From assembly GCF_038002825.1 (NCBI RefSeq), contig NZ_JBBODF010000001.1, positions 1,736,001-1,800,000 on the forward strand: a DNA stretch of 64,000 nucleotides, in the 5' to 3' direction. The notes beneath the pieces were generated by a model, which was not told where the DNA came from, made no database searches, and saw only the letters and a program-made list of their open reading frames with translations. Shown piece after piece: positions 53,263 to 62,269 of this stretch (the stretch's first letter is position 1; each line of letters opens with the position of its first letter). Origin of the DNA: Paenibacillus sp. FSL H8-0048. GTDB lineage: Bacteria > Bacillota > Bacilli > Paenibacillales > Paenibacillaceae. Made by a program: the position numbers and the translations under genes.

Positions 53263-55059
53263 CTAATCAAGCACAGTCACCTGTATCGTGCACTCGGCGT
53301 AATCCGGATGTACATCTCTCTCCCCGGCCACATCGAGCAGTGGAATGCCGTTACTATTGTAATGGACTCTGTGGATCGCCGAGCATCTCGTTCCATGCTT
53401 CACCAATTGCTCTTCCCCATGGTAGAGGACTAGCGTAGTACCGTCAGTATCCTGGAAAAAGGAATTATGCCCCGGACCGTACACCCCGTCCAGCGAATAA
53501 TAAGAAAGTGCCGGCGTGCCTGCCTTGCTCCAGGCACCGGCATTCAGATAGTCGCCGCCCCGTGGAATGCTTAACCAGCTTACCGCATAGGTATATCCCG
53601 TTGCCGCCCCGCCGGAGTAGGCAATATACACGGTATCTTCCGTAAGAAGCGGATACGGGCCTTCGTTATTGATCGTGCCCTGAACATTCTCCCAGCCGAG
53701 CAGCGGACGCGACAGCAGCACCGGCTCACTGGTTAACACCGCCGGGTTCGCTTCATCTACAGTGGCGATGTACAGCATGGAGCCGGTATCCAGCGGCGTT
53801 CCGATCCCTTTGCGGTAAGACCAGACTACACAGGAGGTGCCGTCTGCCTTGAAATAAGTCATATCCAGCGTAATGCCGTCTCCGGCCAATGGAGTACCGT
53901 CCATCCGCTTCACCCGGACCGGTGTGCTCCAATCCCCGGCCTGCATAATATCACCGCCGGGATTCAGCTTCATAAGATGGCATTGCGGTCCCCATACCTT
54001 GCCGCCAACAGCGAACAGGATGTACAGCTCCCCGCCGATGACATGGAATTCCGGCGCCCAGAAGGTCTGGATGAAGTTCAGCTCCTCATTCAGGTCCAGA
54101 ATAACGGCTTCCTCGAAGCCCGGAACGAATAAGTCCTGCAAGGTATCTGCCACGCGGACATAGATGCCGATATTATTGACATTGTCATTGGTAGCCAGGA
54201 AGTAGTACCTGCCGTTCCAAGGGAGAATTATCGGGTCTGCATAGCCGCTTGCCAACGGGAACGGCAAGTCGTAGGTGACTACTTTGCCATGTATGGTATA
54301 CGTTCCCGGCAAGGTGAAATCAATCCCTGTGGTATCCCAGTCCACCCGCTTATCGGCAGTGGAGCCGTCAGAATACAGCGCGGTGGCTCTGACCTTCGCC
54401 AATTCGCCGGCGGAACGAACACTGACCTGTTCCTCCACACGGATATCGGTGTTATACACCGGGGTCCATGCTGCCTGTACCTTGCGGCCTGTGGGACCGT
54501 CCACTGTCAGCACATTCCCCGGACAGGTGCCGGTCAGCGGCCTAGCGGGCTGCTCTACCGTGTAAGCTTCAGCAGGCTCCGGCGGCGAGATCCCTTCCGG
54601 CTTCCGCAGGTCAGCCAGCCGGTTCACATAATAGTTGCCGTCGTTATCCTGCCAGCGGATCTCATATCCGCCGGTGCTGTCCAGTGCGCAGACGGCTTCT
54701 TTTACATAGCGTTCATTATCGAGCCGTACAAGCTGCTGGGCATCGAAGGTCACCAGATCCAGCGAGGTCCACAGCAGAATCTGCCCTCTGCTCTCCCCGT
54801 CATCCTCCCCCGAGGCGTCCACCCTTACGGCAACAATCCCGAAAGCACCATCCTGCGTGCGGAACAGATAGGGATTTTTCAGTCCTTTTTCATGGATCAC
54901 ATTCTTCTCATCCACGGTGGCCTCGGCAAATAACAGGCCATAGTTCCGGTTAAGCGGCTGAAATCCGTTATGATCATCTGCGCAGGCCACATGAACACTG
55001 TTGCTGAGAGACCCGGTGTAATCCTGGTTCGGTATGCGTGTGTAGACTGTAAGCTTCAT
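53263..55059 (-). CDS. GH43 glycosidase with N-terminal extension and Ig-like domain
   Basis: A 598-residue paralogue of the enzyme at 21864 with the same order: beta-rich N-terminal part, Ig-like module (VRATALYSDGSTADKRVDW..PGTYTIHG), GH43 propeller. Key segments are GYADPIILPWNGRYYFLATND (base Asp), TFWAPEFHVIGGELYILF and INNEGPYPLL (acid Glu). ATG 55059 with GAGGTG upstream is preferred to the frame from 55080. It is divergent from the GH8 gene; the 243-bp region between them has no clear operator. Likely arabinofuranosidase or xylosidase. Confidence 0.9.
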   Translation of the reverse strand: MKLTVYTRIPNQDYTGSLSNSVHVACADDHNGFQPLNRNYGLLFAEATVDEKNVIHEKGLKNPYLFRTQDGAFGIVAVRVDASGEDDGESRGQILLWTSLDLVTFDAQQLVRLDNERYVKEAVCALDSTGGYEIRWQDNDGNYYVNRLADLRKPEGISPPEPAEAYTVEQPARPLTGTCPGNVLTVDGPTGRKVQAAWTPVYNTDIRVEEQVSVRSAGELAKVRATALYSDGSTADKRVDWDTTGIDFTLPGTYTIHGKVVTYDLPFPLASGYADPIILPWNGRYYFLATNDNVNNIGIYVRVADTLQDLFVPGFEEAVILDLNEELNFIQTFWAPEFHVIGGELYILFAVGGKVWGPQCHLMKLNPGGDIMQAGDWSTPVRVKRMDGTPLAGDGITLDMTYFKADGTSCVVWSYRKGIGTPLDTGSMLYIATVDEANPAVLTSEPVLLSRPLLGWENVQGTINNEGPYPLLTEDTVYIAYSGGAATGYTYAVSWLSIPRGGDYLNAGAWSKAGTPALSYYSLDGVYGPGHNSFFQDTDGTTLVLYHGEEQLVKHGTRCSAIHRVHYNSNGIPLLDVAGERDVHPDYAECTIQVTVLD

Positions 55060-55302
55060 TAGCTCTGACACCTCATTCATAGCTCTATCACCCTTACCTT
55101 GTTATTCATCTTGCAGCATATCCCTACCAGTATAGAGAAGCTCTTGGCGTGAAGTCCATGACATATAGACACCTAAGCTTGATCTATCCTTAGATTATGG
55201 TCCAGAGCCGGAATCGTCTATAAATTATCTGGAAAACGCTTTAATCTCTATACCGCCGCTTATGGTATACTTGGGCAAAATAAAATTCACCTGGAGGATG
55301 TT

Positions 55303-56448
55303 ATGATGAATACTACAGAGGGTTCTTTTTATACAGGAGAGTATAGAAATCTGTTCCTTGAGAACGGACTGTGTGCGGAGGCCATCCAGCAGCGGCTGGA
55401 AGATACCTGGAACGAAATATTCTACGGTGCCCCTGATGTGCGGCTCTACCATACTATGGGTGAGGATAAGGGTTATATCGTAGATACAGGCAATACCGAT
55501 GTGCGCACAGAGGGCATGTCCTACGGGATGATGATGGCGGTTCAGATGGATAAAAAAGAGGAGTTTGACCGGCTCTGGACATTCGCCAAAGTCTTCATGC
55601 AGCATACGGAGGGCCGTTACAAGGATTATTTCGCCTGGCATTGTAAGCTGGACGGCACCCGGCTGTCGCAAGGACCCGCCCCGGACGGGGAGGAGTTCTT
55701 CGCGATGGCACTGTTCTTCGCTTCCCGCCGCTGGGGTGACGGGGCCGCGCCGTTCAATTATTCGGAGCAGGCCAGAATCATTCTCCGCGCCTGTGTGCAC
55801 AAGGGAGAAGACGGGGAAGGCGATCCGATGTGGGACCCCGAGACCCGGCTGATCAAGTTCATCCCGGAGACTCCGTTCAGCGATCCCTCCTATCATTTGC
55901 CGCATTTCTATGATCTGTTCGCGCTGCAGGCGGATGAAGCAGACCGGGCGTTCTGGAAGGATGCGGCCGCCCGTAGCCGGGATTACCTGCATCTGGCCTG
56001 CCATCCCGCAACCGGCCTGTCCCCGGAATACGCCAACTATGACGGAACTCCAGCTGAACCCCAGCCGCATGGCGACTACCGCCACTTCTTCAGCGACGCC
56101 TACCGGGTAGCCGCCAACATCGGGCTGGATTATGAATGGTTCCGCTGCGATCCTTGGCAGGTGGAGCAGTCTAACCGCATCCAGGCTTTCTTCCGCGATA
56201 TCGATCCGGCTGATTACCGGCGGTATACGATTGACGGCCAGCCTTTTGACGAGCTGTCCCTGCATCCGGTCGGCCTGCTGTCCACTCTGGCCATGGCCTC
56301 GCACGCTGCTGACGGACCGGATGCCGGGCATTTCGTCAAGCTGTTCTGGAACACTCCCCTGCGCACCGGAGAACGGCGCTATTATGACAACTGCCTGTAC
56401 TTCTTCACCATGCTGGCGCTGAGCGGGAATTATCGGATTTATAAATAA
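55303..56448 (+). CDS. GH8 reducing-end xylose-releasing exo-oligoxylanase (Rex)
   Basis: A 381-residue enzyme matching Bacillus halodurans Rex along its whole length. Shared segments include TEGSFYT.EYRNLF, DTGNTDVRTEGMSYGMMMAVQMD with the general acid Glu70, GPAPDGEE.FA.ALFFAS, FSDPSYHLPHFY and HFFSDAYRVAANIGLD with the base Asp265. It removes xylose from the reducing end of xylo-oligosaccharides by inversion, complementing beta-xylosidases that work from the other end. No signal peptide. GGAGG lies five or eight bases before the two adjacent ATGs. It is divergent from two GH43 genes. A TATACT at 55266 may be its -10 box and a poor cre-like sequence lies at 55230-55244. Confidence 0.96.
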   Translation: MMNTTEGSFYTGEYRNLFLENGLCAEAIQQRLEDTWNEIFYGAPDVRLYHTMGEDKGYIVDTGNTDVRTEGMSYGMMMAVQMDKKEEFDRLWTFAKVFMQHTEGRYKDYFAWHCKLDGTRLSQGPAPDGEEFFAMALFFASRRWGDGAAPFNYSEQARIILRACVHKGEDGEGDPMWDPETRLIKFIPETPFSDPSYHLPHFYDLFALQADEADRAFWKDAAARSRDYLHLACHPATGLSPEYANYDGTPAEPQPHGDYRHFFSDAYRVAANIGLDYEWFRCDPWQVEQSNRIQAFFRDIDPADYRRYTIDGQPFDELSLHPVGLLSTLAMASHAADGPDAGHFVKLFWNTPLRTGERRYYDNCLYFFTMLALSGNYRIYK

Positions 56449-56482
56449 GTAACAGTAAGCAGCTTGAAGCAATCCGCCCCAC

Positions 56483-56818
56483 CTAAGGCGGAATCGAAAT
56501 GAGGAGCCCTTGTGCTGCACAAGGGCTCCTCATTTCGATTCCGCCCGCGTCCGGCATATTCAGGCACTCCTTTAGCCCAAGCACAGCCCCACCAAAGGGA
56601 TTTATCCCTTTCATTTCACCATTTACTCCACTTCCAGCCCCACCAAAGGGATTTATCCCCTTCATTTCACCATTTACTCCACTTTCAGCCCCACCAAGGG
56701 GATTTATCCCTCTCATTCCACCATTTACTCCACTTTCAGCCCCACCAAAGGGATTTATCCCTTTCATTTCACCATTTACTCCACTTTCAGCCCCACCAAA
56801 GGGATTTATCCCTCTCAT
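56483..56818 (-). CDS. Candidate small protein of 17-residue repeats ending in a palindrome-encoded tail
   Basis: A 111-residue frame: GAGGAG lies five bases before the ATG at 56818. About five repeats of M(K/R)GINPFGGAESGVNGE follow, then a tail encoded through the 59-bp perfect palindrome. Good initiation signal and exact 17-codon repeats favour a real peptide; the absence of any known homologue and the same repeats being open in other frames argue against it. Confidence 0.25.
   Translation of the reverse strand: MRGINPFGGAESGVNGEMKGINPFGGAESGVNGGMRGINPLGGAESGVNGEMKGINPFGGAGSGVNGEMKGINPFGGAVLGLKECLNMPDAGGIEMRSPCAAQGLLISIPP
56487..56545. repeat. Perfect 59-bp palindrome (29-bp arms, one-base centre)
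   Basis: The left arm (56487-56515, starting GGCGGAATCGAAATGAGGAG) is the exact complement of the right arm (56517-56545) with only T56516 between them. It lies 38 bp after the GH8 stop and directly before repeat array 3. It could fold as a very stable hairpin or cruciform; there is no T-run on either side. A CCGCC just upstream (56474-56478) could compete for the end of the left arm. Confidence 0.95.
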
Positions 56819-56838
56819 TTACTCTCCTCAACGAACAA
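56584..56838. repeat. Tandem repeat array 3, 51-bp unit, five copies
   Basis: CAGCCCCACCAA begins at 56584, 56635, 56686, 56737 and 56788, exactly 51 bp apart; the last copy is cut short. Each unit carries a hairpin of the type AAAGGGA-TTTA-TCCCTTT (perfect in units 1 and 4, slightly varied in the others) and ATTTACTCCACTTT. The sequence is unrelated to arrays 1 and 2, but the period is the same. It lies between the convergent GH8 and response-regulator genes; 56839-56907 shows nothing more. Confidence 0.93.
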
Positions 56839-56907
56839 TCGCTCCCCCGGGCGATGGAGGCAACGCTATCCATCCCGAAGGAGCGATTCCCTTATATTCT
56901 TAGCCTT

Positions 56908-58542
56908 TCAGCCCCCCACCACATCCGCACGGTATTCCTGCGGCGTGGTGCCGGTCCATTTTTTGAATACCCGGGTGAAGGATTGCGGGGTGACGTAGCC
57001 GATCAGCGAGCCGACCTCGGCGACCTTCAACTCCCCTCTGCGCAGCAGCTCCTTGGCCTGGCGGACGCGCATATCCTCGATGTACTCGGACAGATTGATT
57101 CCCCGTTCCTGCTTGAACAGGCGGGACAGATAGGAGGGATTGAAGTGGATCACATCGGCCAGCCGTACGAGCGACAGGTCCTGGTCGAGATTCTCTTCTA
57201 TATATATGCAGATCCGGTCGATGACACCCGCTGCCCGCTTCTGCTCCCCGTTCTTCCTGACAGAGAACAGCAGCTCAGCCGTGTCCCGAAGATATTGGAA
57301 GGCTTCTCCCAGCGTCCGGTGGACCTCAAGCTGCATCAGCCCGCTTGCCCCAATCTCCCCGTCGGCTTCCCATCTGTTCGTATACGACATGAGCATCAGG
57401 GCAATGGTGTAATATAGTTCAGTCAGATAAGGATTGCCCCGTGTGCATTCATGCCCTGCCGGTTCAGCCATCTCCCCGAACAGCTGGAGGAACTCCTCCT
57501 TGCGGCCCGCCTCCAGATGTGCAGCCAAGGTCTCCACCTTGTCACGCAGGAAGCGGTCACGCACGGTATCCGGCACCGCCGCTTCATTCAGCTGCACCTT
57601 CTGCACCATCCGCTCCCCATCCCCGGCCCGGTAATGCTGAACCTGCCTCGCTTTATCGTACACAAGCGGAAGCCTGGACCACGCAGACTCCTCTGCACTC
57701 AGGGTGATGGCCATCCCGACCTCCAGTGATTCCCGGCACGACTGCTGAATCAGCTCGAAGGTGCCTTCCAGGAATTTAATCATCTGCTCCAGATCCTCCG
57801 GCTGCGAAGCCTCTCCCGTACCGCCCGGCTGAATCAGCCAGATCAGGTCACCGTACCGGTCGATGACCCCAAGACTGACCGTCCGCTCCTTCAGCAGCTT
57901 CTCGGACAGGAACTTCACCGCGAGCGCCGTCTCCCGCCGGTCCATATACGTGCGCGAGGATTCAGGATCACTGATACTGCCCAGTGCGATCAGGACCGGC
58001 CGCGAAGCATCCAGCGGAATGTTCAGACGGACGAAGTCCCCGGCCATATCCTGATCCGCCTTGACGCTGTGAATGAGATGGCGGAAATAATCGCCCTGCG
58101 CCAAGGTCTCCAGCGTGTTCAGCTGCTCCTTGGACTCACGGATCAGATCATTCACCTGCATGGTGTCGTTCAGCTCCTGGAGCGCACGCATCACCGCCTC
58201 AATCAGCTTCGGATAACCTTCATTCTTGAGCACATATTGAACGCCCGGAGCCTGAATCGCCTGGTAGACATAATTGAAGTCGCTGTGTCCGGTCAGGAAG
58301 ACGATTTTGCATTGCGGCCAGCTCCGGCGGATATGCTTCATCAGCTCCAGCCCGTCCAGCTCAGGCATGCAGATATCTGAGAGAACAAGGTCCACCCGGG
58401 TCCGGTGCAGCAGATGTAGCGCTTCGCGGCCCGAGTAGGCCTTGTAGATGTCCAGCTCGAGCTCCATTTTGCCGAAAATAACCGCCAGTCCATCTGTGAT
58501 AATCTCTTCATCATCAACGATAAGCATCCTGTACACCAGCAT
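56908..58542 (-). CDS. Response regulator, YesN/AraC family
   Basis: A 544-residue regulator with an intact receiver (VDDEE, phospho-Asp in LVLSDICMPELDG, lysine in YVLKNEGYP) and a C-terminal AraC domain (ADVIHFNPSYLSRLFKQERG ... GYVTPQSFTRVFKKWTGTTPQEYR). ATG 58542 follows GGGAGG five bases away and lies inside the end of the kinase gene, so the pair is coupled. The conserved lysine is followed by Asn rather than the usual Pro. It ends the transporter-kinase-regulator operon and faces the GH8 gene. Confidence 0.92.
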   Translation of the reverse strand: MLVYRMLIVDDEEIITDGLAVIFGKMELELDIYKAYSGREALHLLHRTRVDLVLSDICMPELDGLELMKHIRRSWPQCKIVFLTGHSDFNYVYQAIQAPGVQYVLKNEGYPKLIEAVMRALQELNDTMQVNDLIRESKEQLNTLETLAQGDYFRHLIHSVKADQDMAGDFVRLNIPLDASRPVLIALGSISDPESSRTYMDRRETALAVKFLSEKLLKERTVSLGVIDRYGDLIWLIQPGGTGEASQPEDLEQMIKFLEGTFELIQQSCRESLEVGMAITLSAEESAWSRLPLVYDKARQVQHYRAGDGERMVQKVQLNEAAVPDTVRDRFLRDKVETLAAHLEAGRKEEFLQLFGEMAEPAGHECTRGNPYLTELYYTIALMLMSYTNRWEADGEIGASGLMQLEVHRTLGEAFQYLRDTAELLFSVRKNGEQKRAAGVIDRICIYIEENLDQDLSLVRLADVIHFNPSYLSRLFKQERGINLSEYIEDMRVRQAKELLRRGELKVAEVGSLIGYVTPQSFTRVFKKWTGTTPQEYRADVVGG

Positions 58543-60310
58543 TCTCACCTCCCGCTCTAAGAAGGATGGTTACCCTTAATCCGCCCAGCTCACTCCGGTC
58601 CGCAAGCAAGCCGCTCTCTTCGCCGAAGGTAATGCGGATGCGCCGGTGAATGTTCACCAGTCCCGTTGTCTCCGCCTGCTCTCGATAAACATTAAGGGAC
58701 TCTCTCAATTGCTCTAGCGTATCATCACTCAGCCTATCCCCGTTATCTTCTACGATAATGCGGATGTCCGGGCCTTCCTGGGCGAAGCGGATAATGATCA
58801 GGCCCTCCATGGATTTCTTTTCCAGGCTGTGCTTGAACGCGTTCTCAATAATCGGCTGCACAATCAGCCGCGGAACGGACACCTTCTTCAGCTCCTCGGA
58901 CAAGGCATCGAACCGGACTCCAATTCTGCGGGAGAAACGCATGGCCTGAATCTCTGTATACATTCTTGCATGGTGAATCTCCTGCTCCAAGGACACCAGG
59001 TCAGAAGCGTTACGGGTGACAAACTGGAAGTATTCGCCGAGCATCGTTGTAAGCTGTTCGATCCGCTCGGTATCGCCGGTCTTCGCCATCGTGTTCAGAA
59101 TGAAGAAGCTGTTATACAGAAAATGCGGGTTAATCTGTGACTGCAATTGCTTCAGCTCTGCCCGCTGGGCCATAATCTTCTGCTTGTAGACCTGATCGAT
59201 CAGGGAATGCAGATTGCTCACCATCTGGTTGAAGCGGCTGTACAGATAACGGAATTCATCCTTTGACTCATGCTGGATATGAATATCCAGATCGCCCTGC
59301 TCCATTCTCCGGAAGCTCTTCACCAGCGTCAGCATCGGCTTATGAATGAACTTGTAGGTCGACAGCGCAAAAGCAATAATGATAGCAAGCGCGGCCACAC
59401 CAAACACCCAGGCCCAGGTATAGAATTTGCTAAGCGGATTCTTGATAATATCCTCCGGGATGATCCGGTAAATGGACAACCCAAGCTCCTGCGAGCCGGT
59501 CTGGACGATGTAATATGGCGCACCGGCGATCCTCAGCCTCTCCCCGGAGGCCACCGCGCGGATATCCCGGGCATACTGGGACGGCTCCGCCCGCGCCAGC
59601 TCGCCGGTCATGCTGTAGAGCGCGAATCTCGCACTATCGGAGAGCAATAGCGTTCCACTGCCGGGATACGTATTGAATTGGCCCAGCGCCGCCCGCAGCT
59701 CCTGGGTATCCAGCTCAATCTCGACCGTCAGCACCGGCTCCGCCCCCTTGATGCCCCGCTGCTTCATCGCGCTAAGATACAGGCCGCCATCCCACTCAAT
59801 CACCTGGGAACGGCGGTCCCCGAAGACCGAGCGGATCTCGCGGAAGCGCTTCAGTTCAATCTCACGCACACCGCCGACCGATGAGATCGTCCGGCCTATA
59901 GTCATGATATGAACCCTAACGTCCTTGATATACGTGCTGCTGTTCTGCACGATGAACAGCCGTTTCATCAGTGAATTCAGATTCTCCGTGCGGTCAATGG
60001 TCGGCAGCGTCTCCCAGGTCAGGGCCAGCTTGTTCAGATCCTCATCCTCCAGCAGACTGTACTGCAGCAGCTTCATCCGCTCGATCTCATTCTCCATATC
60101 ATTTAAGTAAAAGACGGTCTGGGCGCTGGCCGAGCTTCGGATATCGCTGCTGGCCGTTTGCATAATCCATTGATACAGATAAGCGGCGAAGACAAGAATA
60201 GGCAGCATAATGAGCAGAAAGGTCACAATCAGCCGCAGAAATATCGTATTGCGCAGTGAGTAATCCTTTTTGAACAACAATCCCAGACCCCCAGCAATCA
60301 TTTTCACCAT
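58514..60310 (-). CDS. Sensor histidine kinase, YesM family
   Basis: A 598-residue sensor with helices at about 25-48 and 295-315, an extracellular sensing domain between them, a HAMP linker, His396 in QSQINPHFLYNSFF, N-box PIIENAFKHS (Asn490) and EDNGD. The start may be ATG 60310 or 60301; neither has a strong ribosome site, which is unusual here. It overlaps the response regulator by 29 bp. It lies 51 bp after the permease genes and probably senses the same sugar. Confidence 0.92.
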   Translation of the reverse strand: MVKMIAGGLGLLFKKDYSLRNTIFLRLIVTFLLIMLPILVFAAYLYQWIMQTASSDIRSSASAQTVFYLNDMENEIERMKLLQYSLLEDEDLNKLALTWETLPTIDRTENLNSLMKRLFIVQNSSTYIKDVRVHIMTIGRTISSVGGVREIELKRFREIRSVFGDRRSQVIEWDGGLYLSAMKQRGIKGAEPVLTVEIELDTQELRAALGQFNTYPGSGTLLLSDSARFALYSMTGELARAEPSQYARDIRAVASGERLRIAGAPYYIVQTGSQELGLSIYRIIPEDIIKNPLSKFYTWAWVFGVAALAIIIAFALSTYKFIHKPMLTLVKSFRRMEQGDLDIHIQHESKDEFRYLYSRFNQMVSNLHSLIDQVYKQKIMAQRAELKQLQSQINPHFLYNSFFILNTMAKTGDTERIEQLTTMLGEYFQFVTRNASDLVSLEQEIHHARMYTEIQAMRFSRRIGVRFDALSEELKKVSVPRLIVQPIIENAFKHSLEKKSMEGLIIIRFAQEGPDIRIIVEDNGDRLSDDTLEQLRESLNVYREQAETTGLVNIHRRIRITFGEESGLLADRSELGGLRVTILLRAGGENAGVQDAYR

Positions 60311-60361
60311 TATAGCCTGAATCCGTGGGGAGCCGCAGGCTTATGCATAACTTCCGGGTGG

Positions 60362-61282
60362 TTAACCTTTGACACTGCCGAGTACAATTCCCTTCACGAA
60401 ATATTTCTGCAGGAACGGATACGCCAGAATAATCGGCAGGGAGCCGAGGAAGATCTGGGAGGACTTCAGCGTCCGGTCCGAGATCAGCGCCAGATCAAGC
60501 ATGGCATCACGCGACATATTCGACAGGTTCTGCTGGATGACAATCGTCTGAATATAGCTTTGCAGCGGATAGTTGGCCGGATTCCCCATAAGCAGCAGGC
60601 CGTCGAACCAGCTGTTCCAGTGCTCCACCATCGAGAATAGGGCCAGTGTTGCCAGCGCGGGCTTGGAGATCGGCACGAAGATGGACCAGACTGTCCGGAA
60701 GTGGCCGGCCCCGTCAATCAGCGCCGCCTCTTCCAGCTCCTTCGGAATCTCCCGGAAGAAGTTAAGCAGCAGCACTACGCTGAACACAGGAACTGCGCCA
60801 GGCAGTACCAGTGCCCAGATGGAATCCAGCAGGCCATACTCCTTGAGTGTGGTATACCAGGGGATCAGCCCGCCGTTGAACAGCATCGTGACGAAGAAGG
60901 CCCAGGCATAGACGCTGCGGAAGCGCAAAGCGTGTGATTCTTTGGATAACGGGTAGGCCACGAGGATCGTCAGCAGCAGGTTCAGCGGCGTCCCGATCCC
61001 GATCCGGGTCAGTGATACCACCATCGACTGCCAGAATTCCGTGCGGCTCATCGTATACATATACGAGGCGAACGTGAAGTCTACCGGCCAGAGCCTGACA
61101 TACCCTGCGGAGGCTGCCGCACTGGAGCTGAAGGACACCGCTATAATATGAACGAGCGGCAGGATACAGAGCAGTGAGACCAGAATGAGGAAGGCGGCGT
61201 TCAGCACCGATATCCCGTCGAACTTTTTGGAACGGTGAACAGTAGTTATGTCTGCCTGTTTAGGCGTAAGCGATTGCTCCAA
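60362..61282 (-). CDS. ABC sugar transporter permease, LplC/YtcP-like
   Basis: A 306-residue permease starting with TTG after AGGAGG eight bases upstream. First helix VLNAAFLILVSLLCILPLVHIIAVSFSSS, EAA loop ELEEAALIDGAGHFRTVWSIFVPISKP, C-terminus YPFLQKYFVKGIVLGSVKG. The partner permease gene ends 14 bp upstream and the kinase gene follows. Confidence 0.95.
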   Translation of the reverse strand: MEQSLTPKQADITTVHRSKKFDGISVLNAAFLILVSLLCILPLVHIIAVSFSSSAAASAGYVRLWPVDFTFASYMYTMSRTEFWQSMVVSLTRIGIGTPLNLLLTILVAYPLSKESHALRFRSVYAWAFFVTMLFNGGLIPWYTTLKEYGLLDSIWALVLPGAVPVFSVVLLLNFFREIPKELEEAALIDGAGHFRTVWSIFVPISKPALATLALFSMVEHWNSWFDGLLLMGNPANYPLQSYIQTIVIQQNLSNMSRDAMLDLALISDRTLKSSQIFLGSLPIILAYPFLQKYFVKGIVLGSVKG

Positions 61283-61296
61283 GGGTACTCCCTCCT

Positions 61297-62196
61297 CTAG
61301 AAGATCCGGTATTTGGCAAAACGGTAAGCCAGGAAATACGAGCTGGAGATCAAGGTGAGCGATATGATGGATTTAAAGAAGCCGACGGCAGTCGCTACGC
61401 CGTATTGGGCATCCAATAGACCGATCCGGTAGACGAAGGTGTCCAGGATATCCCCGCTCTCGTAGACCTGCGGACTGTACAGATTGAAGACCTGATCGAA
61501 GCCCGCGTTCAGCAGTTGTCCCAGACTGAGCACCGACAGCAGGACGATGACCATGCGTATGCCCGGAATGGTAATATGCCAGGTCTTGTGCCAGCGGTTG
61601 GCGCCGTCAATGGTAGCTGCTTCATATAACCCGGGATCGATGCCCGTTATGGCCGCCAGATATACAATCGTGCCGTAGCCGAAGTTCTTCCACACATCCG
61701 AGGCAATCAGCGTGAAGGGGAACCAGTCATTGTCGCCGAGGAAAAAGATCTTGGAGACGCCGAACCATCCGAGGAATTCATTCACAATCCCGCCCGATGG
61801 AGACAGAATATCAATCAAGATGCCGCCAAGCACCACCCAGGACAAGAAATACGGCAGATAAATCGCTGTCTGCACGGACCGTTTAATCACATTGCTGGCC
61901 AGCTCGTTCAGCAGAATGGCGAACACCAGCGGAATAATCAGGCCCAGAATCAGCTTGAGACTCGAAATAAACAGCGTATTCCACAGCACCTGTGTGAAGC
62001 TTGGCAGGTTCATCACATATTCGAAGTTATCCAGGCCCACCCACTTCTGATCCCCGAACAAGCCCTTGGCAGGGATGAATTTCTGGAACGCGATCATGAC
62101 ACCGGCCATGGGGACGTAGGAGAACAGAATGATCATCACCAGTCCCGGCAAAAGCATCAAATGAAGCGGCAGTTCTTTTCGCAGTTTTGCTCTCAT
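61297..62196 (-). CDS. ABC sugar transporter permease, LplB-like
   Basis: A 299-residue permease; ATG 62196 has GGAGG six bases upstream (a frame from 62211 lacks this). First helix LMLLPGLVMIILFSYVPMAGVMIAFQKF, EAA loop LYEAATIDGANRWHKTWHITIPGIRM. It follows the binding-protein gene after a perfect 13-bp stem-loop and pairs with the LplC-like permease. Confidence 0.95.
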   Translation of the reverse strand: MRAKLRKELPLHLMLLPGLVMIILFSYVPMAGVMIAFQKFIPAKGLFGDQKWVGLDNFEYVMNLPSFTQVLWNTLFISSLKLILGLIIPLVFAILLNELASNVIKRSVQTAIYLPYFLSWVVLGGILIDILSPSGGIVNEFLGWFGVSKIFFLGDNDWFPFTLIASDVWKNFGYGTIVYLAAITGIDPGLYEAATIDGANRWHKTWHITIPGIRMVIVLLSVLSLGQLLNAGFDQVFNLYSPQVYESGDILDTFVYRIGLLDAQYGVATAVGFFKSIISLTLISSSYFLAYRFAKYRIF

Positions 62197-62230
62197 TGTT
62201 ATCCTCCACATCTGCAGGGCTAGAATGGAA

Positions 62231-62261
62231 TGGAGGAAGAAAAGGTCGTTTTCTTCCTCCA
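62231..62261 (-). terminator. Intercistronic stem-loop after binding-protein gene
   Basis: A perfect 13-bp stem (TGGAGGAAGAAAA / TTTTCTTCCTCCA) with a 5-nt loop starts 9 bp after the binding-protein stop. It is the same arrangement as at 3455, 14334 and 39299. Its arms include an anti-ribosome-site sequence (TTCCTCC), so it could also affect nearby translation. Confidence 0.75.
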
Positions 62262-62269
62262 GAGGCGCC

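Noticed and set aside
55230..55244. cre site before the GH8 gene
   Set aside because: TGGAAAACGCTTTAA has at least two mismatches to the consensus, too weak to list as a feature.
55225..56520. Minus-strand open frame of 431 codons
   Set aside because: Antisense to the GH8 gene, which matches a characterised enzyme along its length.
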